This document shows, piece after piece, positions 12,201 to 19,342 of a stretch of DNA of 64,000 nucleotides. The notes beneath the pieces were generated by a model. It was not told where the DNA came from. It ran no database searches and saw only the letters and a list, made by a program, of their open reading frames with translations. The stretch's first letter is position 1; every line of letters begins with the position of its first letter. Source of the DNA: Verrucomicrobiales bacterium (GTDB taxonomy: Bacteria; Verrucomicrobiota; Verrucomicrobiia; Verrucomicrobiales; DEV007); NCBI GenBank assembly GCA_002698785.1, contig PAAG01000046.1:62001-126000 (forward strand), given 5' to 3'. Made by a program: the position numbers and the translations under genes.

Positions 12201-15200
12201 ATCTCTGCCAGCGATGGAACGAGCAAAACGGAAATCACTGTCTCCTGGCCAAGTTCGACTGGCGCGACGGGATACAGATTGTATCGAGGAACGTCTACTG
12301 TGCCCGGCGAAGCCGTTCAAATCGCAGATCAATCCGGAACATCCTTCAGTGACACTGACGTGTCTCCGAACACGGACTACTACTACTTCGTCTCGGCATA
12401 CAACAACGAGGCAGAATCAGACCTGTCTGCTCCTGATGTCGGTCAACGCCTCCCGAATCCACCTCCAGTTCCCACAAATCTCTCCGCTAGCGATGGAACA
12501 AGCCAGGATCATATCGCTGTTTCCTGGCCCTCTGTGAGTGGAGCGACTGGATACAGGCTCTACCGTGGAACGACAAATATTCCTGGGGATGCAGCCCTGA
12601 TAAAAGACCTCACAGGAACTTCTTTCAACGATACTGACGTCTCAGCAGACACGGATTATTTCTACTTTGTTTCGGCTTACAATGACGAAGCCGAGTCACC
12701 CCTTTCTTCTCCAGACTCGGGCAGCAGACTTCCGAATCCCCCCGCCACTCCCGCAAACCTTTCAGCCAGCGACGGAAGTTCAGCCATTCACATCGAAGTC
12801 ACCTGGACCTCTGTCGCCGGAGCTACTGGTTACCGCCTCTACCGCGGCACAACAAATATTCCCAGCGGAGCTTCGGAGATCGCAGATCTTCAGGGGTTGT
12901 CATTCATCGATTCTGAAGTCGATCACAGCACCAGCTACTACTATTTCGTGTCCGCCTACAACACGGAAGCAGAGTCCAACCTATCGTCACCGGAAGTAGG
13001 GCATCGCCTTCCGAATCCCCCAGCCGCTCCCGCTTCCATATCCGCGAGCGATGGTAGCGCTGCCACACATGTTTCCGTCACTTGGCCGGCAAGCGCCAAC
13101 GCCACGGGTTACAAGCTTTTCCGAGGCACAACCAATGTGGCCTCAAACGCCAGCCAGATTGCCGATATTGCTGGGACATCCTTCAACGATACAGACATCG
13201 ATCCAGACACCACTTATTACTACTTCGTTGCCGCCTACAACACGGAAGGCGAATCCGCACGCTCGATCGATGATTCCGGATATCGCAACTCCGCATTGCC
13301 CGATACTCCCACGTCGATCAGTGCATCCGATGGCACCTCGACGACCCAAATTCAAATTAGCTGGAGCACTTCCACATCGGCAATTGGCTACAGGCTTTAT
13401 CGTTCGGAAAGCAGCCTCTTCAGTGGCGCTGTGCAATTGCAGGACTCGGCAGTGACGTCTTACACCGATACGTCGGTAGATCCGCACAAGACCTATTACT
13501 ACTTCGCGACAGCTTACAATAACGATGGAGAATCTCCACCAACGGCTGGAGATCCTGGACACATCATCCCCCCCACACCATCTGCGCCCGGTTCGATCTC
13601 CGCTTCGGACGGAACGCATACGACTCATGTCGAGGTGTCCTGGCAATCTGTTGATCACGCAGATGAATATCGACTCTACAGAGCCACGACGAACAATCCA
13701 TCACTCGCTTCTAACATCGCTTCTGTGTCTGGCACGACATACGACGACTCATCGGCTGCGACAGACGTGGAATACTTCTATTTCGTCAGCGCATACAACG
13801 AGGGAGGAGAATCATCCAAGTCACAGGGCGACTCCGGTTTTCGTGCCGCCGAGATTCCTGACACGCCGGCAACGATTTCGGCGTCGGACGGCACTTCCAG
13901 CGAATCAGTTTCCGTATCGTGGTCAGCGAGCTCCGGGGCGGCCGGGTATAGGCTGGTCCGGTCTCTTACCGATTCCCCACTCGACGGAGAAGAGATAGCC
14001 GACCAAACTCAGACTTCTTTCGAAGATTCAAGTGCTGCAGCGGATACTACTTACTACTACTTCGCCCTCGCATACAGTTCTGGTGGTTCATCTGCCTTTA
14101 CCGCCGGAGAAAGAGGATATCGCAATGCAGAGATCCCTGAGAAGCCAACGGGACTAACGGCTTCTGATGGGGATTCTACAGATCATGTTCTACTCACTTG
14201 GAACGCATCCGCTCGAGCAGCAACCTACAAAGTCTATCGCTCCTCAAATGAAGCGGGAACCGACATTCTGCTGCTCGATTCGACTGCTGCCACAACATTC
14301 CTCGACCTCACGGCAAATCACGAGACCGAATACTACTACTTCGTCGCCGCCCACAACTCAGGTGGAGATTCTCCACTTTCGGATAGCGACATCGGATTCA
14401 GGGCTCCACCTGTCCCGTTGACTCCGACTAATCTTTCGGCATCGGACAACACACCTTCGACGCACGTGGCCATATCATGGGATGCCTCGACATGGGCGAC
14501 CGGGTATCGGCTCTATCGATCCATCTTCCCCAATGGTTCGAACAAAGTGGAGATTGCAGACACCGCTGACCTCTCTTTTGAAGACACAACAGCTGAATAT
14601 GACCAGACTTATTACTACTTCGTTCTGGCTTACAATACTACGGGCGAATCCTCGCTCTCAGTTGCAGAATCGGGGCTCCGCCAAACACCAGCCCCTTCCG
14701 CTCCCACGTCAGTGACAGCGACCGACGAAGAGTCAGGAACCATTCTGATCAGTTGGGAACCTGTCGAATTTGCAGAGGGCTACTACGTCTACCGAAACAC
14801 ATCGAATACGACAGACGGAGCCACCCAAATTGCTTACGTCACCGGAGAGACATCCTACGAAGATACCTCCGCCGTTCAGGGAGAAACCTATTTTTACTTC
14901 GTAGTTGCGTCGAACTCCACCGGCGACTCCGACTACAGCACAAGCGATTCCGGGACTCGTCCGAATGTTCCGGATCCCCCAACCTCTCCTACTGGAGTCG
15001 CCGCAACCGAGGGAACCTTTGAAGGAGCTATCGAAGTGAGCTGGGCAACCATTGCCGGCGCGGAGGAATACCTCGTCTACCGAAACACCATCGATGACTT
15101 TGATTCGGCGACTCTTGTCGAAACCACTCCACTTCTCTCTTACTACGATACCGATGTCGTAGAAGACACAGTCTACTTTTACTTCGTCGTGGCGAGAAAC

Positions 15201-16082
15201 GCGACAGGTGATTCCCTCCCTTCGGCGGGAGTGTCAGGATACGCAGGCCTTCCCGAAGTGCCCGATGACCGATACGAGGAGAACGACAGTAAGGAAGAAG
15301 CCTATTCTCTCAGTGCAATCGAAGAGATCTGGCTCTCCAGGCACGCTGGCCTGGGTATCGCCGCCGACGAAGACTGGTACAGCCTGACATTACAACCGGC
15401 AAAAACGAGAATCGAAATCATCGTGATGCCCCTGTCACCGCAAGTTCCCATAGAAATCATCTTGTTCGACGAGGAAGAGAACGAACTCGCCACAGCGACT
15501 CCACTTGCCACCGGCTCGATCCTTTCTTATGACCTGGCGGCAGCAAAAGAGAATTACTATCTCCGCATTCGACCAACCACATCGGATACGACATCATATG
15601 ACCTGATCTGGAAAGGCTTGGAATCGGGAGAAATCGGCAACCGCCCCGACATGACAATTGGCCCGAAGCCTCATCGCCAGATTGGACAGCAACACTACAA
15701 CACCAAGGGCCGAGGGCAGACGATCAAAGACAAAGTAAAAGGAAGAAAAGCAGGGAAAGTCTTTTTCAAAACTCTGAACGAAGGCGTTGCACCGGTGAAA
15801 CTCACTTCCTACGGAAATCAGCCGGATCTCTACTTTGATCTAAAATACATCGCCCCCGGCACTGGCAACGTCACTGCTCAAATGGCTACGGGTAGGTTCA
15901 ACCGTAGGCTCCTCCCCCTCGCAACGGACATGATCAAATTGAAAGTGAAAGTCACTCGACATGGTTCGACGCGCCGAAGGAAGATGATTGCTTACACGAC
16001 GAGCACGATAAATAACGATCCGTCCACAACTGACGTTGCTCGATACAAGTTCAAGGCTATACCAAAGAGAAAGAGAAGGTAG
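6264..16082 (+). CDS. Giant exported metalloprotease with 26 fibronectin-III-like repeats and two PPC-like domains
   Basis: 3272 residues in one open frame. Order of parts: N-terminal hydrophobic anchor or signal (about 11-31); acidic Ser/Thr/Glu-rich linker; a region of unknown fold; a zinc metalloprotease domain (about 250-440) with HEVGHQLGLTHDG, giving His373, Glu374, His377 and His383 of a metzincin HExxHxxGxxH site; a pre-peptidase C-terminal (PPC)-like domain (about 460-575); 26 FN3-like repeats of about 93 residues (about 580-2994); a second PPC-like domain (about 2995-3118); and a basic tail ending KRKRR. The repeats suggest a long stalk presenting the protease or an adhesive surface. 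No sortase, type IX or autotransporter signal is recognisable. No clear Shine-Dalgarno precedes the ATG. Substrate unknown; surface protein digestion, adhesion or predation are possible. Confidence 0.9.
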   Translation: MARSAPQKFAAISCGVLVLIVLCFYFTLKNTDQPEQSPAHSQSNPIEHADSETTKGAQHEKLDGAPDVETTNPPVTTSKTLAETDSETSSSSKDFWEDLQIEEVPTLASAPFRALFTAEVGQLVELPLSPPLSAEVTMNHNHENGARVLGLKLTDFPETTASLKIDTNEVLTGMLLSRKSPEVLQFRERRSNSEIHLSTTSVDKVICSRFDGGNLLPGLPSAPAAAAAAEGAPKELAEAGGSIPLLESLPSAPKVIYLDFDGEYVDGTVWNTNHNNGDPINAAAYGSTGDVESIWKSVSADYRVFNVNVTTDRSVFDATNTADRCMVIFTPTQSWYSNTAGGVAYTNTFGDETDYMCWVFNSGINLASEAASHEVGHQLGLTHDGTSIKEYYSGHDHSGTGIKWGPIMGNAYYRDIVQFSKGEYADADNDEDDFAEIDTFLDIRTDEFGDTIATASGPGEDSPGAINMTGVIETQDDIDVFRIETGGTGDISLTLLTDAYTNLDTHLELLDSGGSVIAEANPADDFEATLGVTNQPAGVYYIRVEGVGLGTASDGYTDYGSVGEYVLSGGYVPDAGQVAPDTPAYITATDGESETDITVSWTPSAGATSYLLYRSTSDSSGTASLIAEVVGTTYADSTNLVLETSYYYFVKAKNFAGESAFSSSDSGFTYASFGAPTGVSATDGEPQITITWNPVSAAVDYGIYRSTSDNLSGAVNIAVTTDTEYVDTTAALDTYYYYWLDCSNAQGGLSDFSESDRGHRSNLSLDPPATISATDGDHSDKVTVTWAASTNAASYQIFRGSTTNSGDAFLLTETSNLTYEDTSIALDTIAYYFVRAKNGSTFSDFTSAEPGHRTYPVPSVPTNVTATDGTVSNRIDVSWSASADATGYYIYRATSDSSGSAIQIDSTSSTTYSDTTASAGTTYYYFVKAYNPSNESDFSASDSGIWNLPPPPVPTNVSATDGVFSDKVGIFWGESTNADGYRIYRSVSDSSDGASLLATSPLTSYADTTATPGVTYYYFVKAYRGATESDFSLSDAGFIRPPAPATPTSLSASDGSSTDHVTITWQQANYATGYRVFRSQTNDASGASEIADVTGLTHNDTTAVPNVTYYYFVEAYNGTGTSARSSGESGFRQLAPPATPANLSATDGAHPDKIEVSWSSSANATGYHLYRSLTTSINDASEVADTTSTSFTDTQVSAETSYYYFVRAYNGGGSSSFSGYEVGHRLANPPAVPTNLSASDGTSSAHIEVTWSPVSGADGYRLYRGTTNISGDATEIHDLSGTSFNDPNVAPDTNYYYFVSAYNSEGESDLSAPDVGQRLATPPAIPNNLSASDGTSSEHIAVSWSSVSGATGYRLYRGTTNVSGDAIEIQDLAGTSFNDADVAPDTNYYYFVSAYNGEAESDLSVPDVGQRLPNPPSVPTNLSASDGTSQDHIAVSWSSVSGATGYRLYRGTTNVSGDAIEIQDLAGTSFNDTDVAPDTNYYYFISAYNDEAESDLSAPDVGQRLPNPPAVPTNLSASDGTSMLHIEVLWTTATGATGYRLYRGTTNNPGGAALIKDLTGTSFNDPDVSADTDYFYFVSAYNDEAESDLSSPDSGSRLPNPPATPANLSASDGSSATHIEVTWTSVVGATGYRLYRGTTNVPGDAAEVADTNGTSYEDTEVSPNTDYYYFVSAYNDEAESDLSSPDVGHRLPNPPSIPTNLSASDGSSKTQVEVSWSSVSGADGYRLYRGSTNIPGEATLLQDLASTSFNDTGVDAETNYYYFVSSYNAEAESELSTPDVGHRLANPPAIPSSISASDGTSTLQIEVSWSTSTGATGYRLYRGNTNVPGDAEEIADVPGSSYNDSNVSPDIDYYYFVSAYNDEAESDLSSPDVGQRLPNPPAIPANLSASDGTSKVHIEISWGPVSGANGYRLYRGSSNVAGEASQIADIPGTSFNDSNVSADTDFYYFVSAYNDEAESELSSPEVGHRLPQPPPVPSSISASDGTSKTEITVSWPSSTGATGYRLYRGTSTVPGEAVQIADQSGTSFSDTDVSPNTDYYYFVSAYNNEAESDLSAPDVGQRLPNPPPVPTNLSASDGTSQDHIAVSWPSVSGATGYRLYRGTTNIPGDAALIKDLTGTSFNDTDVSADTDYFYFVSAYNDEAESPLSSPDSGSRLPNPPATPANLSASDGSSAIHIEVTWTSVAGATGYRLYRGTTNIPSGASEIADLQGLSFIDSEVDHSTSYYYFVSAYNTEAESNLSSPEVGHRLPNPPAAPASISASDGSAATHVSVTWPASANATGYKLFRGTTNVASNASQIADIAGTSFNDTDIDPDTTYYYFVAAYNTEGESARSIDDSGYRNSALPDTPTSISASDGTSTTQIQISWSTSTSAIGYRLYRSESSLFSGAVQLQDSAVTSYTDTSVDPHKTYYYFATAYNNDGESPPTAGDPGHIIPPTPSAPGSISASDGTHTTHVEVSWQSVDHADEYRLYRATTNNPSLASNIASVSGTTYDDSSAATDVEYFYFVSAYNEGGESSKSQGDSGFRAAEIPDTPATISASDGTSSESVSVSWSASSGAAGYRLVRSLTDSPLDGEEIADQTQTSFEDSSAAADTTYYYFALAYSSGGSSAFTAGERGYRNAEIPEKPTGLTASDGDSTDHVLLTWNASARAATYKVYRSSNEAGTDILLLDSTAATTFLDLTANHETEYYYFVAAHNSGGDSPLSDSDIGFRAPPVPLTPTNLSASDNTPSTHVAISWDASTWATGYRLYRSIFPNGSNKVEIADTADLSFEDTTAEYDQTYYYFVLAYNTTGESSLSVAESGLRQTPAPSAPTSVTATDEESGTILISWEPVEFAEGYYVYRNTSNTTDGATQIAYVTGETSYEDTSAVQGETYFYFVVASNSTGDSDYSTSDSGTRPNVPDPPTSPTGVAATEGTFEGAIEVSWATIAGAEEYLVYRNTIDDFDSATLVETTPLLSYYDTDVVEDTVYFYFVVARNATGDSLPSAGVSGYAGLPEVPDDRYEENDSKEEAYSLSAIEEIWLSRHAGLGIAADEDWYSLTLQPAKTRIEIIVMPLSPQVPIEIILFDEEENELATATPLATGSILSYDLAAAKENYYLRIRPTTSDTTSYDLIWKGLESGEIGNRPDMTIGPKPHRQIGQQHYNTKGRGQTIKDKVKGRKAGKVFFKTLNEGVAPVKLTSYGNQPDLYFDLKYIAPGTGNVTAQMATGRFNRRLLPLATDMIKLKVKVTRHGSTRRRKMIAYTTSTINNDPSTTDVARYKFKAIPKRKRR
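8001..15246. repeat. Array of 26 tandem FN3-coding repeats, about 279 bp each
   Basis: In-frame repeat array within the giant protease gene. Each unit opens with a P-x-[NST]-[LIV]-[ST]-A-[ST]-D-G motif, has a central GYRLYR-like strand, and closes with YYYFVSAYN and an ESDLS-like turn. Units 8-18 (about 9960-13028) are the most alike at both protein and DNA level; units at both ends have diverged. Spacing in the central block is exactly 279 bp: unit 10 starts at 10518, unit 11 at 10797 and unit 17 at 12471. The pattern indicates expansion by unequal recombination. This is a protein-domain array; the units contain no spacers. Confidence 0.93.
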
Positions 16083-16136
16083 TCGAGCCTTCCCTTTCGT
16101 CGGGCTTGCTCGATTGCGTGCTTACCAGAAATAGCG

Positions 16137-16973
16137 ATGCAGTTCACAGTGCCGCCAATGCACGCGCTTGTAGGAATTTCATCACTTCTATTTCTTTTTC
16201 CCTTCACCCTCCTTGCTCAGGAATCGGGAAAGAAGGAGCCGCACACCAAATGGACTATGCTCTTTAATGGAGAAGACCTGAGCGGCTGGCACAAACAAAG
16301 CAAGCGAGGCCAACACGGCACGGGCGGAAACTGGGGAGTCACGCAGGATGGCATCCTATTTGGTGAGCAAGACCCACCCGGCTCGGGAAATGGAGGTCTG
16401 CTGCTCACGGACGAGACATTTGATGAGTTCGAATTGGAGATCTCTCTCAAGCCGGACTGGGGGCCAGACAGCGGTATCTTTGTCCGAACAGATGAGAAAG
16501 GCGCCGGATGGCAAATTTATGTCGACCACCACGACCACGGGAATGTCGGACATATTCGGCTGGAGACCAAGCCCTATAGCGTCCCCTTCCGTCCGTTTGG
16601 TTTCTCTCGGATTGATCCTGCCAAACCTCCTCTGGAAATGGCGGTCGATTCCCGTACAACAGACTGGCCAGACAATGTTTACGAACAGCTCTGCACGCAA
16701 GAGGAATGGCTCTCCGTCTGGAAAACAGACGACTGGAATGACATTCGCATACGCGTCACCGGAGGTCACTTACCCACCATCGAGACTTGGGTAAACGGAC
16801 TGAAATGCTGTCGATTCGATGCAACTGAAACATCGCATCCAAAATTTGATGCGGAAAAGGCTAAAGAAGTGACGCTACCCGAGGGATCAATCGCCCTTCA
16901 GGTTCATGGAGGGAAAAATTGGAAAGCCGGTCAGCGTGTCTACTGGAAGGATATCAGAGTCCGGAGACTCTAG
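16137..16973 (+). CDS. DUF1080 (3-keto-disaccharide hydrolase family) secreted protein
   Basis: 278 residues with a signal peptide (about 1-29, ending near LLAQES). The DUF1080 fold opens with the family signature WTMLFNGEDLSGWH (about 40-53) and continues with FDEFELEISLKPDWGPDSGIFVR and a closing KAGQRVYWKDIRVRRL strand. It is a concanavalin-like beta-sandwich; characterised relatives hydrolyse 3-keto-glycosides. It starts 54 bp after the giant protease gene on the same strand and may be co-transcribed with it. The Tat-exported Gfo/Idh/MocA oxidoreductase 0.9 kb away could supply 3-keto substrates, which is inference. Its last codons overlap the convergent TPR lipoprotein gene by 4 bp. A second DUF1080 gene lies at 38746. 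Confidence 0.85.
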   Translation: MQFTVPPMHALVGISSLLFLFPFTLLAQESGKKEPHTKWTMLFNGEDLSGWHKQSKRGQHGTGGNWGVTQDGILFGEQDPPGSGNGGLLLTDETFDEFELEISLKPDWGPDSGIFVRTDEKGAGWQIYVDHHDHGNVGHIRLETKPYSVPFRPFGFSRIDPAKPPLEMAVDSRTTDWPDNVYEQLCTQEEWLSVWKTDDWNDIRIRVTGGHLPTIETWVNGLKCCRFDATETSHPKFDAEKAKEVTLPEGSIALQVHGGKNWKAGQRVYWKDIRVRRL

Positions 16974-17740
16974 TTGACTGGACTGATGCCTCTTACTTTC
17001 GCATGCAGCTGCGCCACCTTTCCCATGGGATGCTCCATGGAGTACTCAAATGCCGCTTTTCGAATGTGCTCTTCAGACTTCTCCAGATCACCCACGGCCT
17101 CGTAGTAAAGTCCGAGATACAGATGCGCATAGCAAAGATTGTTTCGTTCAGCATCGGAAAGCACATTGTCATCATCGGGCTTTGACGCCGCAAGGACCTC
17201 TTCTGCCGTTCCTTTTCCTGCAAAGAGTGCGTGAACCTCTTTCATCGGGACGCGGCTATCTCGCTGTATATCAATGAACTCTTCCCTCGCCTTTTCGATG
17301 GTGCCGCCGGGCGCACGAACACTGCAGAGAAAATGCCAGGCCGCGTTTTCCACATCCTGAGTATTCACCGTCTGGTGCCGTTCGAATTGGGCTTTCCCCT
17401 TTTCATACTCCTCAGCGTAATAATAGGCCAAACCACGTTGCCAATGATGAGCATCCTCTTCCGGATACAATTCGAGAAAGGCGTCAAAATCGGCAATCGC
17501 ACCATCCACCTCTCCTTTCTCAAAGAACCGATCCATTCCCCTTCTCTGGAAGGCGATCCCACGTATTCTTCGCCACTTGCTGTCTTCTGAAAGGCCCTCA
17601 GTCAGCTCGATTACCTTCCCATACCGCTGCCCTTGGAAGGCATTCATCACCTCCGTTGCCTTCTCCTCAGAAATCACATCGTCCTCGGCGAGACCGCATG
17701 CAGAGAGAAAGAAAAAAGGAACCAGGAGAAACCAGCGCAT
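16970..17740 (-). CDS. TPR-type lipoprotein
   Basis: The start is placed at the ATG at 17740 because it yields a short lipoprotein signal with lipobox FLSAC (Cys15); the open frame upstream runs through a transcription terminator and into the neighbouring gene. The 256-residue product is helical, with tetratricopeptide-like segments such as GIAFQRRGMDRFFEKGEVDGAI, HHWQRGLAYYYAEEYEKGKAQF and CYAHLYLGLYYEAVGDLEKS. It probably serves as a scaffold at the inner or outer membrane. It follows the oxidoreductase gene on the same strand, but a strong terminator between them suggests separate transcription. No partner is evident. Confidence 0.78.
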   Translation of the reverse strand: MRWFLLVPFFFLSACGLAEDDVISEEKATEVMNAFQGQRYGKVIELTEGLSEDSKWRRIRGIAFQRRGMDRFFEKGEVDGAIADFDAFLELYPEEDAHHWQRGLAYYYAEEYEKGKAQFERHQTVNTQDVENAAWHFLCSVRAPGGTIEKAREEFIDIQRDSRVPMKEVHALFAGKGTAEEVLAASKPDDDNVLSDAERNNLCYAHLYLGLYYEAVGDLEKSEEHIRKAAFEYSMEHPMGKVAQLHAKVRGISPVN

Positions 17741-17753
17741 TCCCTCAGTTAAA

Positions 17754-17784
17754 CGAAAAACGGGAGCCCGTAAAGAGCTCCCGT
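17754..17784 (-). terminator. Rho-independent terminator of the 17818-19257 oxidoreductase gene
   Basis: Read on the minus strand: a stem ACGGGAGC with its complement GCTCCCGT (17777-17784 pairing with 17760-17767), a short loop, then a run of five T. It lies about 35 bp after the oxidoreductase stop and just upstream of the TPR lipoprotein start. Confidence 0.85.
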
Positions 17785-17817
17785 CTTCGTAATTCCGTAT
17801 GAAATCTGTTAATCCAA

Positions 17818-19257
17818 TCAGGAGAGCGCCCACCCGTCGCGATAGTCTCTCTTGATGAGTTTCGCGGCTTCCGGAGTATTCGGCGAAGAAAGATTCTCGG
17901 AATCCCACTCCACTTTCTTGTTGAGGCGAACAGCGAGATTTCCAAGGAGAACCATTTCAGTGAACGGCCCGCTGTGAGCAAACTTCGACTGGGGCAATGA
18001 AGCATCGCCCGCCTTGATCGCATCGATGAATTCCTTGTGAGGATCTTCGTCGCGAGCACGTGGAATAGTCGGCTCTGGGTAATCAAATCCATCCATTAGG
18101 CTTCCTGGCTTAACGACCCAGTTGTCCTTGCTGCGGTTGAACCAGATCTTCCCTTCGGTTCCAATGAGAACACAGCCGTAGCCACCTTTTTCGTCGCCAC
18201 CGAATCCTTCGAGAATCTCCGCTGGTGGGAGATTACGCTCACGGATCTTTCCTCCGTCGATGCTGCTTTCCAGAGCCCACTTGTCAGGATTGAAAACAGC
18301 GTCCTTGTATCCGTCGTACCAAGTGTATTTCACTGGCGGCTTATTGCCACGCTTTGGAAACTCGTATTCAATCGTCGCCCATGTCGGAGGAGACACATCG
18401 CTCATCGCCCCTCTTCCGTCGGCACTCACTGCGCTGACGCTGGTTGGCGCACCGAGATCTGCAGCCCAGTAGCTGAGGTCCATGATGTGGCAAGCCATGT
18501 CACCAAGAGCACCAGTTCCAAAATCCCAATATCCACGCCATTTGAACGGAGCAATCTTTGAGCTGTATTCGCGGAAAGGAGCGGGACCTACCCAGAGATC
18601 CCAATTCACGTGAGCAGGTGCTTCTTCTGGCTCTGGCCATGCGGGGATTCCCTGTGGCCAGATTGGGCGGTTCGTCCAGGCATGAACTTCCACTACATCA
18701 CCGATCAATCCCGCCTGAATCAATTCCACGACACGACGCATGTGAGCTTCGGCGTGTGCCTGGTTGCCCATTTGAGTGACCACACCAGTTTTCGCAGCAA
18801 GCTCGGTCAGGTAACGGGCCTCCCAGATACCGTGAGTAAGCGGCTTCTGACAATACACCGCGCAGTCCTTCTTCATCGCAGCCGACGCAGCATGCGCGTG
18901 GACGTGGTCCGGAGTGGAAACAGTAACGGCGTCGATCTTATCCCCTTCGGACTCGAGCATTTCGCGCCAGTCCTCAAAAAATTTCGCGTCGGGATAGTTC
19001 TTTCTCGTTTTTACCCATCCACCGCCCGCGTTCGGATATTTGTCGGTATTAACAATGTCACAGAGGTGAGTAATCTCGAACCCGGCTTCAGCCGAGTTGC
19101 TGATATCACTCGCTCCTTTGCCAGAGGTTCCAATTCCTGCGAGTGTGATTTTCTCGTTTGCACCGAAAACACGGCTCGGGACGACTTGAAAATTGAAGGC
19201 GGCGGCTGTAGCGGCGACGCCCTTTACGAAGTTACGACGGGAGGTTTCCTTTTCCAT
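17818..19257 (-). CDS. Tat-exported Gfo/Idh/MocA family oxidoreductase
   Basis: 479 residues. The N-terminus is a twin-arginine signal (TSRRNFVKGVAATAAAF, residues 5-21). It continues with a Rossmann domain (ITLAGIGTSGKGASDI, about 37-52) and the family motif QKPLTHGIWEARYL (about 136-149), then the alpha/beta substrate domain with PFKWRGYWDFGTGALGDMACHI. Exported members of this family act on sugars or glycosides in the periplasm with a tightly bound NAD(P), and some form 3-keto sugars. With the nearby DUF1080 protein this suggests an oxidise-then-hydrolyse route, which is inference. It is monocistronic, ending at a clear terminator. Its upstream region holds two TGTACA sites. Confidence 0.9.
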   Translation of the reverse strand: MEKETSRRNFVKGVAATAAAFNFQVVPSRVFGANEKITLAGIGTSGKGASDISNSAEAGFEITHLCDIVNTDKYPNAGGGWVKTRKNYPDAKFFEDWREMLESEGDKIDAVTVSTPDHVHAHAASAAMKKDCAVYCQKPLTHGIWEARYLTELAAKTGVVTQMGNQAHAEAHMRRVVELIQAGLIGDVVEVHAWTNRPIWPQGIPAWPEPEEAPAHVNWDLWVGPAPFREYSSKIAPFKWRGYWDFGTGALGDMACHIMDLSYWAADLGAPTSVSAVSADGRGAMSDVSPPTWATIEYEFPKRGNKPPVKYTWYDGYKDAVFNPDKWALESSIDGGKIRERNLPPAEILEGFGGDEKGGYGCVLIGTEGKIWFNRSKDNWVVKPGSLMDGFDYPEPTIPRARDEDPHKEFIDAIKAGDASLPQSKFAHSGPFTEMVLLGNLAVRLNKKVEWDSENLSSPNTPEAAKLIKRDYRDGWALS

Positions 19258-19273
19258 AGACTCTACTTCTGAC

Positions 19274-19302
19274 TGTACATTTCAGAAGGCGGAGAGTGTA
19301 CA
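19274..19302. promoter_or_regulatory. Paired TGTACA palindromes upstream of the oxidoreductase gene
   Basis: Two identical six-base palindromes TGTACA at 19274-19279 and 19297-19302, 23 bp apart start to start (about two helical turns), lie 17-45 bp before the start codon of the minus-strand oxidoreductase gene. A perfect 14-bp palindrome GCCGGATATCCGGC follows at 19328-19341. They are candidate operator sites; the regulator is unknown. Confidence 0.35.
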
Positions 19303-19342
19303 CGCAAACTCCACAGTGTTTCAACGCCGGATATCCGGCAAA

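Noticed and set aside
8001-15246. Regular repeats that might be mistaken for a CRISPR array or a satellite
   Set aside because: The 279-bp units are in frame, encode FN3-like domains and have no unique spacers.
17741-17908. Upstream extension of the TPR lipoprotein
   Set aside because: It would read through a strong terminator and into the oxidoreductase gene, and it would bury the lipoprotein signal.
18610-19272. A 220-codon plus-strand open frame
   Set aside because: It is antisense to the Tat-exported oxidoreductase and lacks a recognisable domain.
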